Both the position numbers and the translations under genes were made by a program. From the NCBI GenBank assembly GCA_002331045.1, contig DCYK01000004.1:10084-20733 (forward strand): a stretch of DNA of 10,650 nt, written 5' to 3'. The notes beneath the pieces were generated by a model. It was given only the letters and a program-made list of their open reading frames with translations. It made no database searches and was not told where the DNA came from. The stretch is from Candidatus Saccharibacteria bacterium UBA2112. Lineage in GTDB: Bacteria; Patescibacteriota; Saccharimonadia; Saccharimonadales; Saccharimonadaceae. Shown here piece after piece: positions 1 to 4,959 of this stretch (position 1 is its first letter; every line of letters begins with the position of its first letter).

Positions 1-6
1 TGTAGA

Positions 7-14
7 CTCCTTTT
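7..14 (-). promoter_or_regulatory. Ribosome binding site of the next gene, probably rplL
   Basis: Read on the minus strand this is AAAAGGAG, followed by six bases that run to the window edge, so a start codon should lie just outside. Since rplJ ends upstream on the same strand and bacterial rplJ is almost always followed by rplL (L7/L12), the missing gene is probably rplL. The identity comes from gene order, not from sequence. Confidence 0.7.
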
Positions 15-24
15 CATTGGTTAA

Positions 25-52
25 ATTATACTCCGTATGATCGGATGACGAA
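25..52 (-). promoter_or_regulatory. Candidate internal promoter for rplL
   Basis: A perfect TATAAT lies at 25-30 on the minus strand, with a weak TTCGTC at -35 (47-52) and a 16-base spacer. It sits about 12 bases before the rplL ribosome binding site. An rplL-specific promoter would be one way to make the extra L7/L12 copies the ribosome needs. The poor -35 box and overlap with an inverted repeat (42-70) keep confidence low. Confidence 0.35.
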
Positions 53-70
53 CATGATGTTCGGTATCCG
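42..70. repeat. Imperfect inverted repeat in the rplJ-rplL gap
   Basis: CGGAT at 42-46 matches ATCCG at 66-70, and inside it CGAACAT at 49-55 matches ATGTTCG at 57-63. A two-by-two mismatch separates the two stems and a single base sits at the centre. As RNA the central pairs would open into a small loop. It could be an RNase III-type processing stem or an operator over the possible rplL promoter. Confidence 0.55.
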
Positions 71-81
71 GGGGTGGAGCT

Positions 82-106
82 GTTTTCGAAAGTTACTTAC
101 GAAAAC
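82..106. repeat. Stem-loop in the rplJ-rplL gap
   Basis: GTTTTCG at 82-88 pairs with CGAAAAC at 100-106 around an 11-base loop. It is the middle of three hairpins in this gap. No T-tract follows on either strand, so it is not a simple intrinsic terminator. Confidence 0.5.
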
Positions 107-110
107 GTGC

Positions 111-128
111 GGAGGGGTGAGCCCCTCC
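111..128 (-). repeat. GC-rich hairpin just after the rplJ stop codon
   Basis: GGAGGGG and CCCCTCC form a perfect 7-bp stem with a 4-base loop, six bases after the rplJ stop codon. On the minus strand it is followed by gcacgttttcg, which is a poor U-tract. It is therefore more likely a transcript-stabilising, processing or attenuating stem than a full terminator, since rplL should be read downstream. Confidence 0.55.
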
Positions 129-134
129 TTTGTC

Positions 135-659
135 TTATGCGGTTGCTTTTGCTTCGACACCGTCTAGCAGTGCGTGCAAGTTACCAGATAGACCGTTTGT
201 GATGTCATTGACTGGTGACAGTAATGTATTGACGACCTGGCCAATGAGCTCGTTCTTGGTCGGGAGACCCGCGAGCGCCTTGACTGCTGTTGCGTCCATC
301 ACTTCACCTTCCATGCCAAATGCACCAACGAACGCTAGTTGCGGATGCGTCTTTGCGAATCCATCAAGTACCTTGGCAGGAGACACCTCGTCTTCGGCGC
401 TGACTGCATACAGCAGCTGGCCGGTCAGTAGCGATGTATCGGTATTTTTGTACGTATCGTTTTCGCTCATTGCGACGCGAACGAGGCGGTTTTTGACCAC
501 CTTGATTGCGACGTCAGCCTCGCGTGCTTGGCGGCGCAGATCTTGCAGATCGGCAACCGACAGGCCGTTATAGCTAGCAAAAACGGTGAGCTTGCTCGTT
601 GCAAGCATGTCTGAAACTTCAGCAACCAATTCATTTTTCTTATCTTTGGAAATAGCCAT
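135..659 (-). CDS. rplJ: Large ribosomal subunit protein uL10
   Basis: This 174-residue protein is ribosomal protein L10, which anchors the L7/L12 dimers to the 50S stalk through its C-terminal helix and binds 23S rRNA through its N-terminal domain. The N-terminus (MAISKDKKNELVAEV) and the region around residues 25-60 (TVFASYNGLSVADLQDLRR, then KVVKNRLVRVA) are typical of the family, as is the GAFGMEGEVMDATAVKALAG segment after residue 110. Length is close to the usual 165-175 residues. The ATG start is supported by AAGGAG about nine bases upstream. Its own leader RNA upstream and the predicted rplL downstream fit the usual rplJ-rplL operon, where L10 bound to L7/L12 represses its own translation. 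Confidence 0.97.
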   Translation of the reverse strand: MAISKDKKNELVAEVSDMLATSKLTVFASYNGLSVADLQDLRRQAREADVAIKVVKNRLVRVAMSENDTYKNTDTSLLTGQLLYAVSAEDEVSPAKVLDGFAKTHPQLAFVGAFGMEGEVMDATAVKALAGLPTKNELIGQVVNTLLSPVNDITNGLSGNLHALLDGVEAKATA

Positions 660-909
660 AGATGTAAAACTCCTTGGTTAAATTTTGTTCGATCCGAGTT
701 GTTAAGGTGTGTCATTACACGGTCTTTGTACGAGTAAAACCTTGCGGTGGATACAGTTCGTCGCCCTGGCGGGGTCGAACGTATCAAAGAAGGTCTTTGA
801 TACTCGCAGTGTAATCAAAGACCTTTCGGGTGGATAAAACAATGGTGGTAGTTTTACGCCTCGGTAGCGGATTAAGCCTAGTGGCAGCTACGGTCTTTGG
901 TGTAATGCT
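660..909 (-). promoter_or_regulatory. L10 autoregulatory leader RNA
   Basis: The 5' untranslated region of rplJ is about 250 nt and contains the conserved L10-leader core at 851-900. On the minus strand AGACCGTAGC is followed by a short GCC/GGC hairpin, then CTTAAT, then GCTACCGAGG. This matches the pattern of the ribosomal protein L10 leader bound by the L10-(L12) complex: a GUAGC/GCUAC stem flanked by the AGAC and CGAGG internal-loop strands. Further stems lie downstream: GTAAAAC/GTTTTAT (834-857), GTATCAAAGA/TCTTTGATAC (781-803) and GTTCG/CGAAC (756-780). CATTACAC at 900-907 could pair with GTGTAATG at 713-720 and close the whole leader. Family assignment rests on the core motif. Confidence 0.85.
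781..823 (-). other. Mutually exclusive stems in the rplJ leader
   Basis: In transcript order there are three arms: GGTCTTTGAT (823-814), ATCAAAGACC (801-792) and TCTTTGATAC (790-781). The middle region can pair with either neighbour, by 10 bp each way (792-801 with 814-823, or 794-803 with 781-790). This is the layout of an attenuator-like switch, but no U-run follows the second stem, so any switch would act on translation or RNA processing, not on intrinsic termination. Confidence 0.55.
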
Positions 910-915
910 GTAAAA

Positions 916-943
916 ATTATAGCAAACGATCGTGAAAAGTCAA
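916..943 (-). promoter_or_regulatory. Promoter of the rplJ operon
   Basis: Minus strand TTGACT (938-943) and TATAAT (916-921) are separated by 16 bases, a near-consensus housekeeping promoter. The predicted start is near 909, which places the whole L10 leader core inside the transcript. Confidence 0.85.
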
Positions 944-999
944 CGATTTAGAGTATTTATTAGTAAAAAATCGCATAGCTACAAAGCTTGAACTTTCTA

Positions 1000-1185
1000 T
1001 TAAATTAATTTCTCTAGTTCAATAACTAAATCTTCTAGTGATTTGTCATGGTAGTTATGGGTTGCGCCATCGATAACTTTATAGCTCAGGAAAGGCATGT
1101 CTCAATGTGTGAATCGCTCTTCAATTTTTCTCGCAGTTCCAGTCGTCGTGGTCACCTGTGATAATGCAGATCCATGGCAAGTTTG
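1000..1185 (-). pseudogene. Remnant resembling an alpha/beta-hydrolase C-terminus
   Basis: On the minus strand the frame ending at the TAA at 1000-1002 reads KVIDGATHNYHDKSLEDLV and then IELEKLI. This resembles the last strand, catalytic histidine and final helix of alpha/beta hydrolases. The frame is interrupted by TGA at 1102-1104; before it comes RKIEERFTH. Further upstream, in another frame, WICIITGDHDDW looks like the strand with the acidic triad residue. At least one stop and one frameshift separate these pieces, and no N-terminal part is visible, since the structured RNA at 1246-1370 lies there. I infer a decayed gene end. The family call is by motif only. Confidence 0.45.
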
Positions 1186-1211
1186 CCTATTTTTGAAATT
1201 CAGACTTTTTC

Positions 1212-1239
1212 TTGCTTACGCTTGTAGATTGTGTATACT
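1212..1239 (+). promoter_or_regulatory. Promoter of the structured RNA
   Basis: TTGCTT (1212-1217) and TATACT (1234-1239) are separated by 16 bases. The predicted start, near 1246, coincides with the first base of the outer stem of the RNA described next, which supports both calls. Confidence 0.6.
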
Positions 1240-1245
1240 AAAAGA

Positions 1246-1370
1246 GTCTAGATTTGAACATCATAGGGATATTTTTTATCTCCACTAAGTAAATGGGCAG
1301 CCATTGTACGAATTTAGTGGATCATATCCCTTAGTTCAGGTCTAGACAGCCGCAGTGGCTGTCCTTTTTT
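1246..1370 (+). ncRNA. Candidate structured RNA upstream of pilin 1
   Basis: A set of nested complementary segments forms one long rod: GTCTAGA (1246-1252) with TCTAGAC (1341-1347), GAAC (1255-1258) with GTTC (1334-1337), GGGATAT (1266-1272) with ATATCCC (1324-1330), CCACTAA (1282-1288) with TTAGTGG (1314-1320), and ATGG/CCAT near the tip (1293-1304). It begins where the promoter predicts and ends at an intrinsic terminator. The rod shape with internal loops recalls 6S RNA but is shorter than usual. I do not see SRP RNA, tmRNA, RNase P or a known riboswitch core. It may be a free small RNA, or a leader controlling pilin 1, whose ribosome binding site lies about 30 bases after the terminator. 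Confidence 0.6.
1345..1370 (+). terminator. Intrinsic terminator before pilin 1
   Basis: GACAGCC (1345-1351) and GGCTGTC (1357-1363) form a perfect 7-bp stem with a 5-base loop, followed by CTTTTTT. The first three bases of the stem (GAC) are also the last three of the outer stem of the RNA rod, so the two helices compete slightly. CAGCCGCAG in the terminator (1347-1355) is repeated just after it (1376-1384). Confidence 0.85.
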
Positions 1371-1413
1371 GTTGTCAGCCGCAGATATATCACATTCATG
1401 CAAGGAGGGTGAA

Positions 1414-1971
1414 ATGAATAGTGAACAAATGCAATCAAAGTGGACACAAAAACCTATGGGTTTTACGATTGTCGAACTGCTGATTGTCGTGGTTGTTATC
1501 GGCATTTTGGCGGCGATAGTAATCGTAGCATATAGCGGCATTCAAAATAGTGCGTACGACACTTCGGTCTCTAGTGATATAAATAATCTTTCGAAAAAGC
1601 TGGAAATATATCGTGCGCAAAATGGTGTTTATCCGACAGTCGCGCAAGTCTATGATGGGGATCTAAATTATAGTGCAAATACTGCCGCCATGCCTATTAC
1701 GACACCGGAAACACACAACCAGCGCAACCTAGGTGTCTGTCTAGTTACCGGTACATCAGATGATCGCTATATTGTTTTTGCGTTGTCACAATCAGGCAAT
1801 TGGTTTACGCGCACCTCTACTGGTCAGTTCAAGCAGCAAACAGGTACATGGACGGGATCTCACAATGGTTCATGTCAACTCGGGGGCATTACACCGGGCG
1901 AGACGGGAGTGCAGTATATATGGGGGTCAGATAATGTGACGAATGGTTGGAAGACTTGGGTGAAAAGTTGA
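1414..1971 (+). CDS. Type IV pilin-like protein (pilin 1)
   Basis: A 185-residue prepilin. The 16-residue leader ends in glycine, followed by FTIVE and a hydrophobic helix of about 22 residues: the prepilin peptidase site with Phe +1 and Glu +5. After processing and N-methylation the helix would pack in the pilus core. The body is polar, with the YRAQNGVYPT motif common after the helix, and has two cysteines (GVCLV, GSCQL) that could form one disulfide. ATG at 1414 is chosen over an upstream in-frame TTG because AAGGAGG lies five bases before it. I see no promoter of its own between the terminator at 1370 and the gene, so expression may depend on read-through. The body matches no other pilin here closely. 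Confidence 0.9.
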   Translation: MNSEQMQSKWTQKPMGFTIVELLIVVVVIGILAAIVIVAYSGIQNSAYDTSVSSDINNLSKKLEIYRAQNGVYPTVAQVYDGDLNYSANTAAMPITTPETHNQRNLGVCLVTGTSDDRYIVFALSQSGNWFTRTSTGQFKQQTGTWTGSHNGSCQLGGITPGETGVQYIWGSDNVTNGWKTWVKS

Positions 1972-2037
1972 AAACTGACGCATCATAATTATTTGCATAT
2001 CCAATCGTCGTGATCCTGTGGGTGGCTAACGTTAATA

Positions 2038-2625
2038 CTATACTTCTGTCGATTCGGTTGGCTGCCTCACCTCGGCATAGAATTCAATCGTGGTCTCTGT
2101 CTCGCTATCGATTATTTCACCTGTATTCATATCCTCGATTTCGACTGTTTCAAACGATCCATCGGCTCGGATGAATAGCTCACGGCCGTCACGAAGGTTT
2201 AGGGTGATGTCAAAACTTGCCTCGCCCTCTCTGTCGGCTTCGTATGGCAGTGTCGAGAAGATTTTGCTTGTGACAAATTCACCAATCGATGTACCGTTAA
2301 TAGTGGCAATATTAATTACTTCTTGGTCTAATAATTCTCGATAGCCCTCAATAGTGCGTGCGGATTCTTTTGTAAAATCCCACCACCCTACGGCTGGTAT
2401 ATCCATAGCTTCGCAGAGCTCACCTATCTTTAATTGAACCAGATGCCTTTTTGCTTCGGGATTATCATCATGACGATCGATTTCGTCGATACGTATATCT
2501 CGTACTTCCGGCTGTAAGTCCATGAGGTACATTACTTGCAGTAAAGCGTCTTGATAAGCAGGATCAATGTCGAAAACACCTTGTTTGCTTTCGTCGGTTT
2601 TTTTCTGAGTCTCGGGATTTGTCAT
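2038..2625 (-). CDS. Acidic protein of unknown function
   Basis: I do not recognise this protein of about 195 residues. It is acidic and hydrophilic, without signal peptide or membrane segment, so probably cytoplasmic. An N-terminal part predicted to be mainly helical (residues about 20-120, with LLQVMYLMDLQPEVRDIRI) is followed by a likely beta-rich part (SFDITLNLRDGRELFIRAD, then FETVEIEDMNTGEIID). Two ATG codons lie six bases apart. The second, at 2625, is preferred because a -10-like TAAAGT ends exactly six bases before it, and no Shine-Dalgarno sequence is seen. It converges on pilin 1 with only 66 bases between the two stop codons and no obvious terminator. Confidence 0.8.
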   Translation of the reverse strand: MTNPETQKKTDESKQGVFDIDPAYQDALLQVMYLMDLQPEVRDIRIDEIDRHDDNPEAKRHLVQLKIGELCEAMDIPAVGWWDFTKESARTIEGYRELLDQEVINIATINGTSIGEFVTSKIFSTLPYEADREGEASFDITLNLRDGRELFIRADGSFETVEIEDMNTGEIIDSETETTIEFYAEVRQPTESTEV

Positions 2626-2631
2626 ATGCAT

Positions 2632-2661
2632 ACTTTACCTGTCTGCTGGAACGGTTTGCAA
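2632..2661 (-). promoter_or_regulatory. Promoter of the acidic protein, leaderless type
   Basis: Minus strand TTGCAA (2656-2661) and TAAAGT (2632-2637) are 18 bases apart. Six bases separate the -10 box from the ATG at 2625, so transcription should start at or next to the start codon. The same six-base spacing is seen at three pilin genes in this window. Confidence 0.5.
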
Positions 2662-2803
2662 GCACAACCATAACTCCCTGGCTCACTTCTTTCGTAGCCC
2701 CTAGTCGTTATGGTTGCTCTCTAACTTCTGCAATTGAAAACGGCCCACCGAGTAGACTGCCAAGTACTCGCAGCACTTGGTGGGTCATTCTCAGTGAGCC
2801 GTG
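2660..2803. repeat. Cluster of inverted repeats between two minus-strand genes
   Basis: AACCATAAC (2666-2674) pairs with GTTATGGTT (2707-2715), extended by AGC/GCT across a bulge, with GGCT/AGCC inside the loop. A second group follows: CCCACC with GGTGGG around 2744-2783, CGAGTA/TACTCG or alternatively CCAAGT (2760-2765) with ACTTGG (2775-2780), closed outside by CGGC/GCCG. On the minus strand the second group ends in CGGTGGGCCGTTTTC and could terminate the gene at 2834-3187. No tRNA T-arm or other known RNA core is visible. Confidence 0.5.
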
Positions 2804-2833
2804 GCGGAGCGGATGATAGTTCTTCCGCTTCGA

Positions 2834-3187
2834 CTACATGAAGTGAAGTCGGAACACGTTACCTCTACTTCGGGCAAAGAAAGGATTGACGTCGTATTCG
2901 GCCATCTGGTCGCCGACCACCTCGCGAAACATCGTGGCGAACAGGCTGACGTTATCTTCGTCCCAGTCAAGGCTCAGCTCGTCGCCGTAGTAAGCTTCGG
3001 CAATACGCACGAACTCCCAGTAGTTACAGAGTCCGTATCCGAAGATGAGCTTGTCGTTTCCGCTAGCCTCGCGACCCTCGTAGGCGTCGGCCAAGGCTTG
3101 TGCCCACTCTTTCCTGATCTGCGCCTCGGCGAGTTGCTTCTTCGCTAGTGCCAGAAAGGCTATCGCTTCCTCTGTTGTCTGGATCAA
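2834..3187 (-). CDS. Small protein of unknown function
   Basis: I do not recognise this 117-residue protein. Its N-terminal third is an amphipathic helix (IAFLALAKKQLAEAQIRKEW), followed by a mixed region rich in aromatic and acidic residues (NYWEFVRIAEAYYGDELSLD, then WDEDNVSLFATMF). There is no signal peptide or membrane helix. The start is a TTG at 3187, supported by AGGAGG seven bases upstream; an ATT codon overlaps it one base earlier but is out of frame. Base composition is visibly richer in GC than the flanking spacers and most neighbours, so it may have a separate origin. It is transcribed toward the inverted-repeat cluster at 2660-2803. Confidence 0.75.
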   Translation of the reverse strand: MIQTTEEAIAFLALAKKQLAEAQIRKEWAQALADAYEGREASGNDKLIFGYGLCNYWEFVRIAEAYYGDELSLDWDEDNVSLFATMFREVVGDQMAEYDVNPFFARSRGNVFRLHFM

Positions 3188-3343
3188 TGTTCTTCCTCCT
3201 ACTTTTGGCTACCTGAGTGCGGTAGTCATGTCATGTCCCGGACGAGATTACAATAACATGAAATTACTATTTTTACAAACCTGCACTAATTTTTATCGCA
3301 ACACCGGACGTTGCAATTGGAAAACGGAAAACTTTGCGACGGC

Positions 3344-3365
3344 TAGCAAGCGGTTATGCTTGCTA
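3344..3365. promoter_or_regulatory. Perfect palindrome at a promoter, possible operator
   Basis: TAGCAAGC (3344-3351) and GCTTGCTA (3358-3365) form an 8-bp inverted repeat with a 6-base centre. It overlaps the presumed -35 element of the gene starting at 3399 and is followed by a run of A, not T. Position and symmetry suggest a dimeric repressor site, though it could be an RNA hairpin from another transcript. Confidence 0.45.
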
Positions 3366-3386
3366 AAAAATCAGATTAATTATAAT
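3360..3386 (+). promoter_or_regulatory. Promoter of the gene at 3399
   Basis: A perfect TATAAT (3381-3386) is preceded by TTGCTA (3360-3365) with a short 15-base spacer. The expected start near 3393 leaves a leader of only about five bases, which fits the absence of a Shine-Dalgarno sequence. Confidence 0.55.
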
Positions 3387-3398
3387 TTTGTATCCTGA

Positions 3399-4274
3399 AT
3401 GATGAATAGTGAAAAAGCCATGGAAGCTCTCTCGTTTCGCGACGGCGATAATGTGCTATTGACGCACTTCAACCGAGGTCGTCGCGTATGGGCGAATGGC
3501 AGGGAGGCTTTTTCAAGAGTTTGCATGTATGATGGTCATGTCGAGTTTCGTCAGTTGACAGATGATGACGTTGACATAGCCGAGACGGCGGAGGTTGAAC
3601 GGACGTATCGTTTTGACTATTTTAGAGCTCTTGGCGATGTTGCTTATAACCGCGCGGTATTGTTTGAGGATGCAGAAGACTGGGTGTGGCACGCGAACGG
3701 TGTTCCCTATCCCGATATGCTCAATACTTTTCGTCAAGCGAGCCTTGTACCTCGCGGTGGAAATGACTTCTCGCTAGGTATCCGTGAAAGCGACGGACAA
3801 AATGGCGAGTTTCGTGTATCAACAATTATGGATTTACTTGTCGATAAAACGTTGCCCATAGCAGCAGAACCTGGCTATTTCTTTCATGATATGAATGATC
3901 ATGGGGTCGGTATGGGGGCTATTGACCAGCGGTGCATGCAGTCACTTCGCTCTTTGGCGATTTTTAGTCAAGATTTATCAAAGAATCATCGTTCTACCTC
4001 GCAAGAGGTGGCGGTGTCTGTGGCTCGGTGGCTAGATTATTATTCGTATTTCAAATTCTTTGTTAGACATATGGCAAAGGGATATAAAGATCCTATATTG
4101 ACTGATATCGTTCGGAACTCGTGGAAAGGCCTGGACGTAAAGCACGCGATGCACATCGAAAAAATGGTTAAAGACAGCGGGTTTTCAATCAATAAAAATA
4201 AAAAAGTGATACGGAGTCCTGAAACAATACAGTATTACAAAGAAGCGATAGAAGTTCTTGATCCGCGGACGTAA
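3399..4274 (+). CDS. Protein of unknown function, 291 residues
   Basis: I cannot assign this protein to a family. It is soluble, with no signal peptide or membrane helix, and of mixed charge. Visible segments are an N-terminal part with likely beta strands (DNVLLTHFNRGRRVW, CMYDGHVEFRQL), a central stretch with several histidines and acidic residues (FFHDMNDHGVGMGAI, around residues 161-175) that could bind metal, and a helical C-terminal third with a basic segment (INKNKKVIRSPETIQYYKEA). Two ATG codons are adjacent (3399 and 3402) and either could be used. The leader is very short. The next gene, pilin 2, starts 62 bases downstream with its own promoter, so the two are probably separate units. 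Confidence 0.85.
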   Translation: MMNSEKAMEALSFRDGDNVLLTHFNRGRRVWANGREAFSRVCMYDGHVEFRQLTDDDVDIAETAEVERTYRFDYFRALGDVAYNRAVLFEDAEDWVWHANGVPYPDMLNTFRQASLVPRGGNDFSLGIRESDGQNGEFRVSTIMDLLVDKTLPIAAEPGYFFHDMNDHGVGMGAIDQRCMQSLRSLAIFSQDLSKNHRSTSQEVAVSVARWLDYYSYFKFFVRHMAKGYKDPILTDIVRNSWKGLDVKHAMHIEKMVKDSGFSINKNKKVIRSPETIQYYKEAIEVLDPRT

Positions 4275-4281
4275 GTGGGTT

Positions 4282-4310
4282 TTGTGTACTCATGCCGCTT
4301 ATGGTAATCT
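4282..4310 (+). promoter_or_regulatory. Promoter of pilin 2
   Basis: TTGTGT (4282-4287) and TAATCT (4305-4310) are 17 bases apart. The region from 4278 to the start codon is similar in sequence to the region upstream of pilin 5, where TTGTAT and TACTAT occupy the same places. Conservation between the copies supports a functional promoter. Confidence 0.5.
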
Positions 4311-4336
4311 GGTGATAACCAACAAGGATGGGCGTC

Positions 4337-4888
4337 ATGAATAAATTGCAGCACATATATACCCAGCGCAACAAACGGCAAGGTTTCACGATTGTCGAGC
4401 TATTGATCGTTGTTGTCGTGATTGGAATACTGGCAGCGATTGTGATTGTTTCCTATAATGGTATTACGCAAAGTGCCAACGCAACAGCTATTGCCGATAG
4501 TTTTAAAAAGTTCGAAAAAGCGATGCGACTCTACGCTACCTCGCAGTCCTGGGGCAGCTGGCCCATTGACAATACTATAATGGGCAGTAGCAATCCGAAC
4601 GTTGCGAACTTGATAAATAGCGCCCCTGGCTTTAGTAATTATATGCAGAGTCCTCCGGATGTGGCAGGTATAGACCCTTCTTATTGGCGATATGACAATG
4701 ATGGTGATACTTATAATGGCTGCGGGACGGGCGGTTCTGGTACGAATGTGTTTATTAGTTCCCTTCCCGACACGGCGCTAGCTACCAAAGTCGATGAAAT
4801 TTTAGACGATGGCAATACGGCATGCGGCAGATTACGGTATAGTGGTACTGCACTTGTCTTTAGTCTTAGTAACGATGGTTCGTTTTAG
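4337..4888 (+). CDS. Type IV pilin-like protein (pilin 2)
   Basis: A prepilin of 183 residues. The basic 16-residue leader (MNKLQHIYTQRNKRQG) ends in the glycine cleaved by prepilin peptidase, followed by FTIVE and the shared hydrophobic helix. The body is acidic and glycine- and serine-rich, with two cysteines (GCGTGG, TACGRL). The Asp-rich DNDGDTYNGCG near residue 120 looks like a metal-binding loop. ATG at 4337 is preferred to the ATG at 4328 because AAGGA sits eight bases before it and overlaps the other ATG. Unlike pilins 3, 4 and 7 it has a leader of roughly 20 bases and a Shine-Dalgarno sequence. It is followed by pilin 3 after 71 bases. Confidence 0.9.
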   Translation: MNKLQHIYTQRNKRQGFTIVELLIVVVVIGILAAIVIVSYNGITQSANATAIADSFKKFEKAMRLYATSQSWGSWPIDNTIMGSSNPNVANLINSAPGFSNYMQSPPDVAGIDPSYWRYDNDGDTYNGCGTGGSGTNVFISSLPDTALATKVDEILDDGNTACGRLRYSGTALVFSLSNDGSF

Positions 4889-4942
4889 GTAGAATACGAA
4901 CATGATGATCGCTTGACTGGGGATAATAGTTATAAAAAACCT

Positions 4943-4953
4943 TATGCTAAAAT
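4943..4953 (+). promoter_or_regulatory. Extended -10 promoter of pilin 3, leaderless
   Basis: TATGCTAAAAT carries the TG of an extended -10 plus TAAAAT. No good -35 lies at the proper distance. Exactly six bases separate the -10 hexamer from the ATG at 4960, and there is no Shine-Dalgarno sequence, so the mRNA should begin at the start codon. Confidence 0.7.
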
Positions 4954-4959
4954 AGAGGC

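Noticed and set aside
130..573. Long plus-strand frame opposite rplJ
   Set aside because: It is antisense to a certain ribosomal protein gene, has no ribosome binding site and no recognisable protein features.
756..780. tRNA T-arm near GGGTCGAAC
   Set aside because: No acceptor, D or anticodon arms fit around it; it is better explained as a stem of the L10 leader.
467..787. Minus-strand frame overlapping the 5' end of rplJ and its leader
   Set aside because: It overlaps rplJ in another frame and covers the L10 leader stems; its composition is not protein-like.
1102..1104. TGA recoded as glycine
   Set aside because: Pilin 1 and the phosphoribosyltransferase-like gene end in TGA and no certain gene here contains in-frame TGA, so the TGA in the hydrolase remnant is taken as a stop.
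1097..1288. 63-codon plus-strand frame
   Set aside because: It lies over the hydrolase remnant and the structured RNA, has no ribosome binding site, and its sequence looks random.
1246..1370. Cyclic-di-GMP riboswitch or SRP RNA
   Set aside because: Neither the conserved cyclic-di-GMP cores nor the SRP GGAAGG-type tetraloop region is present.
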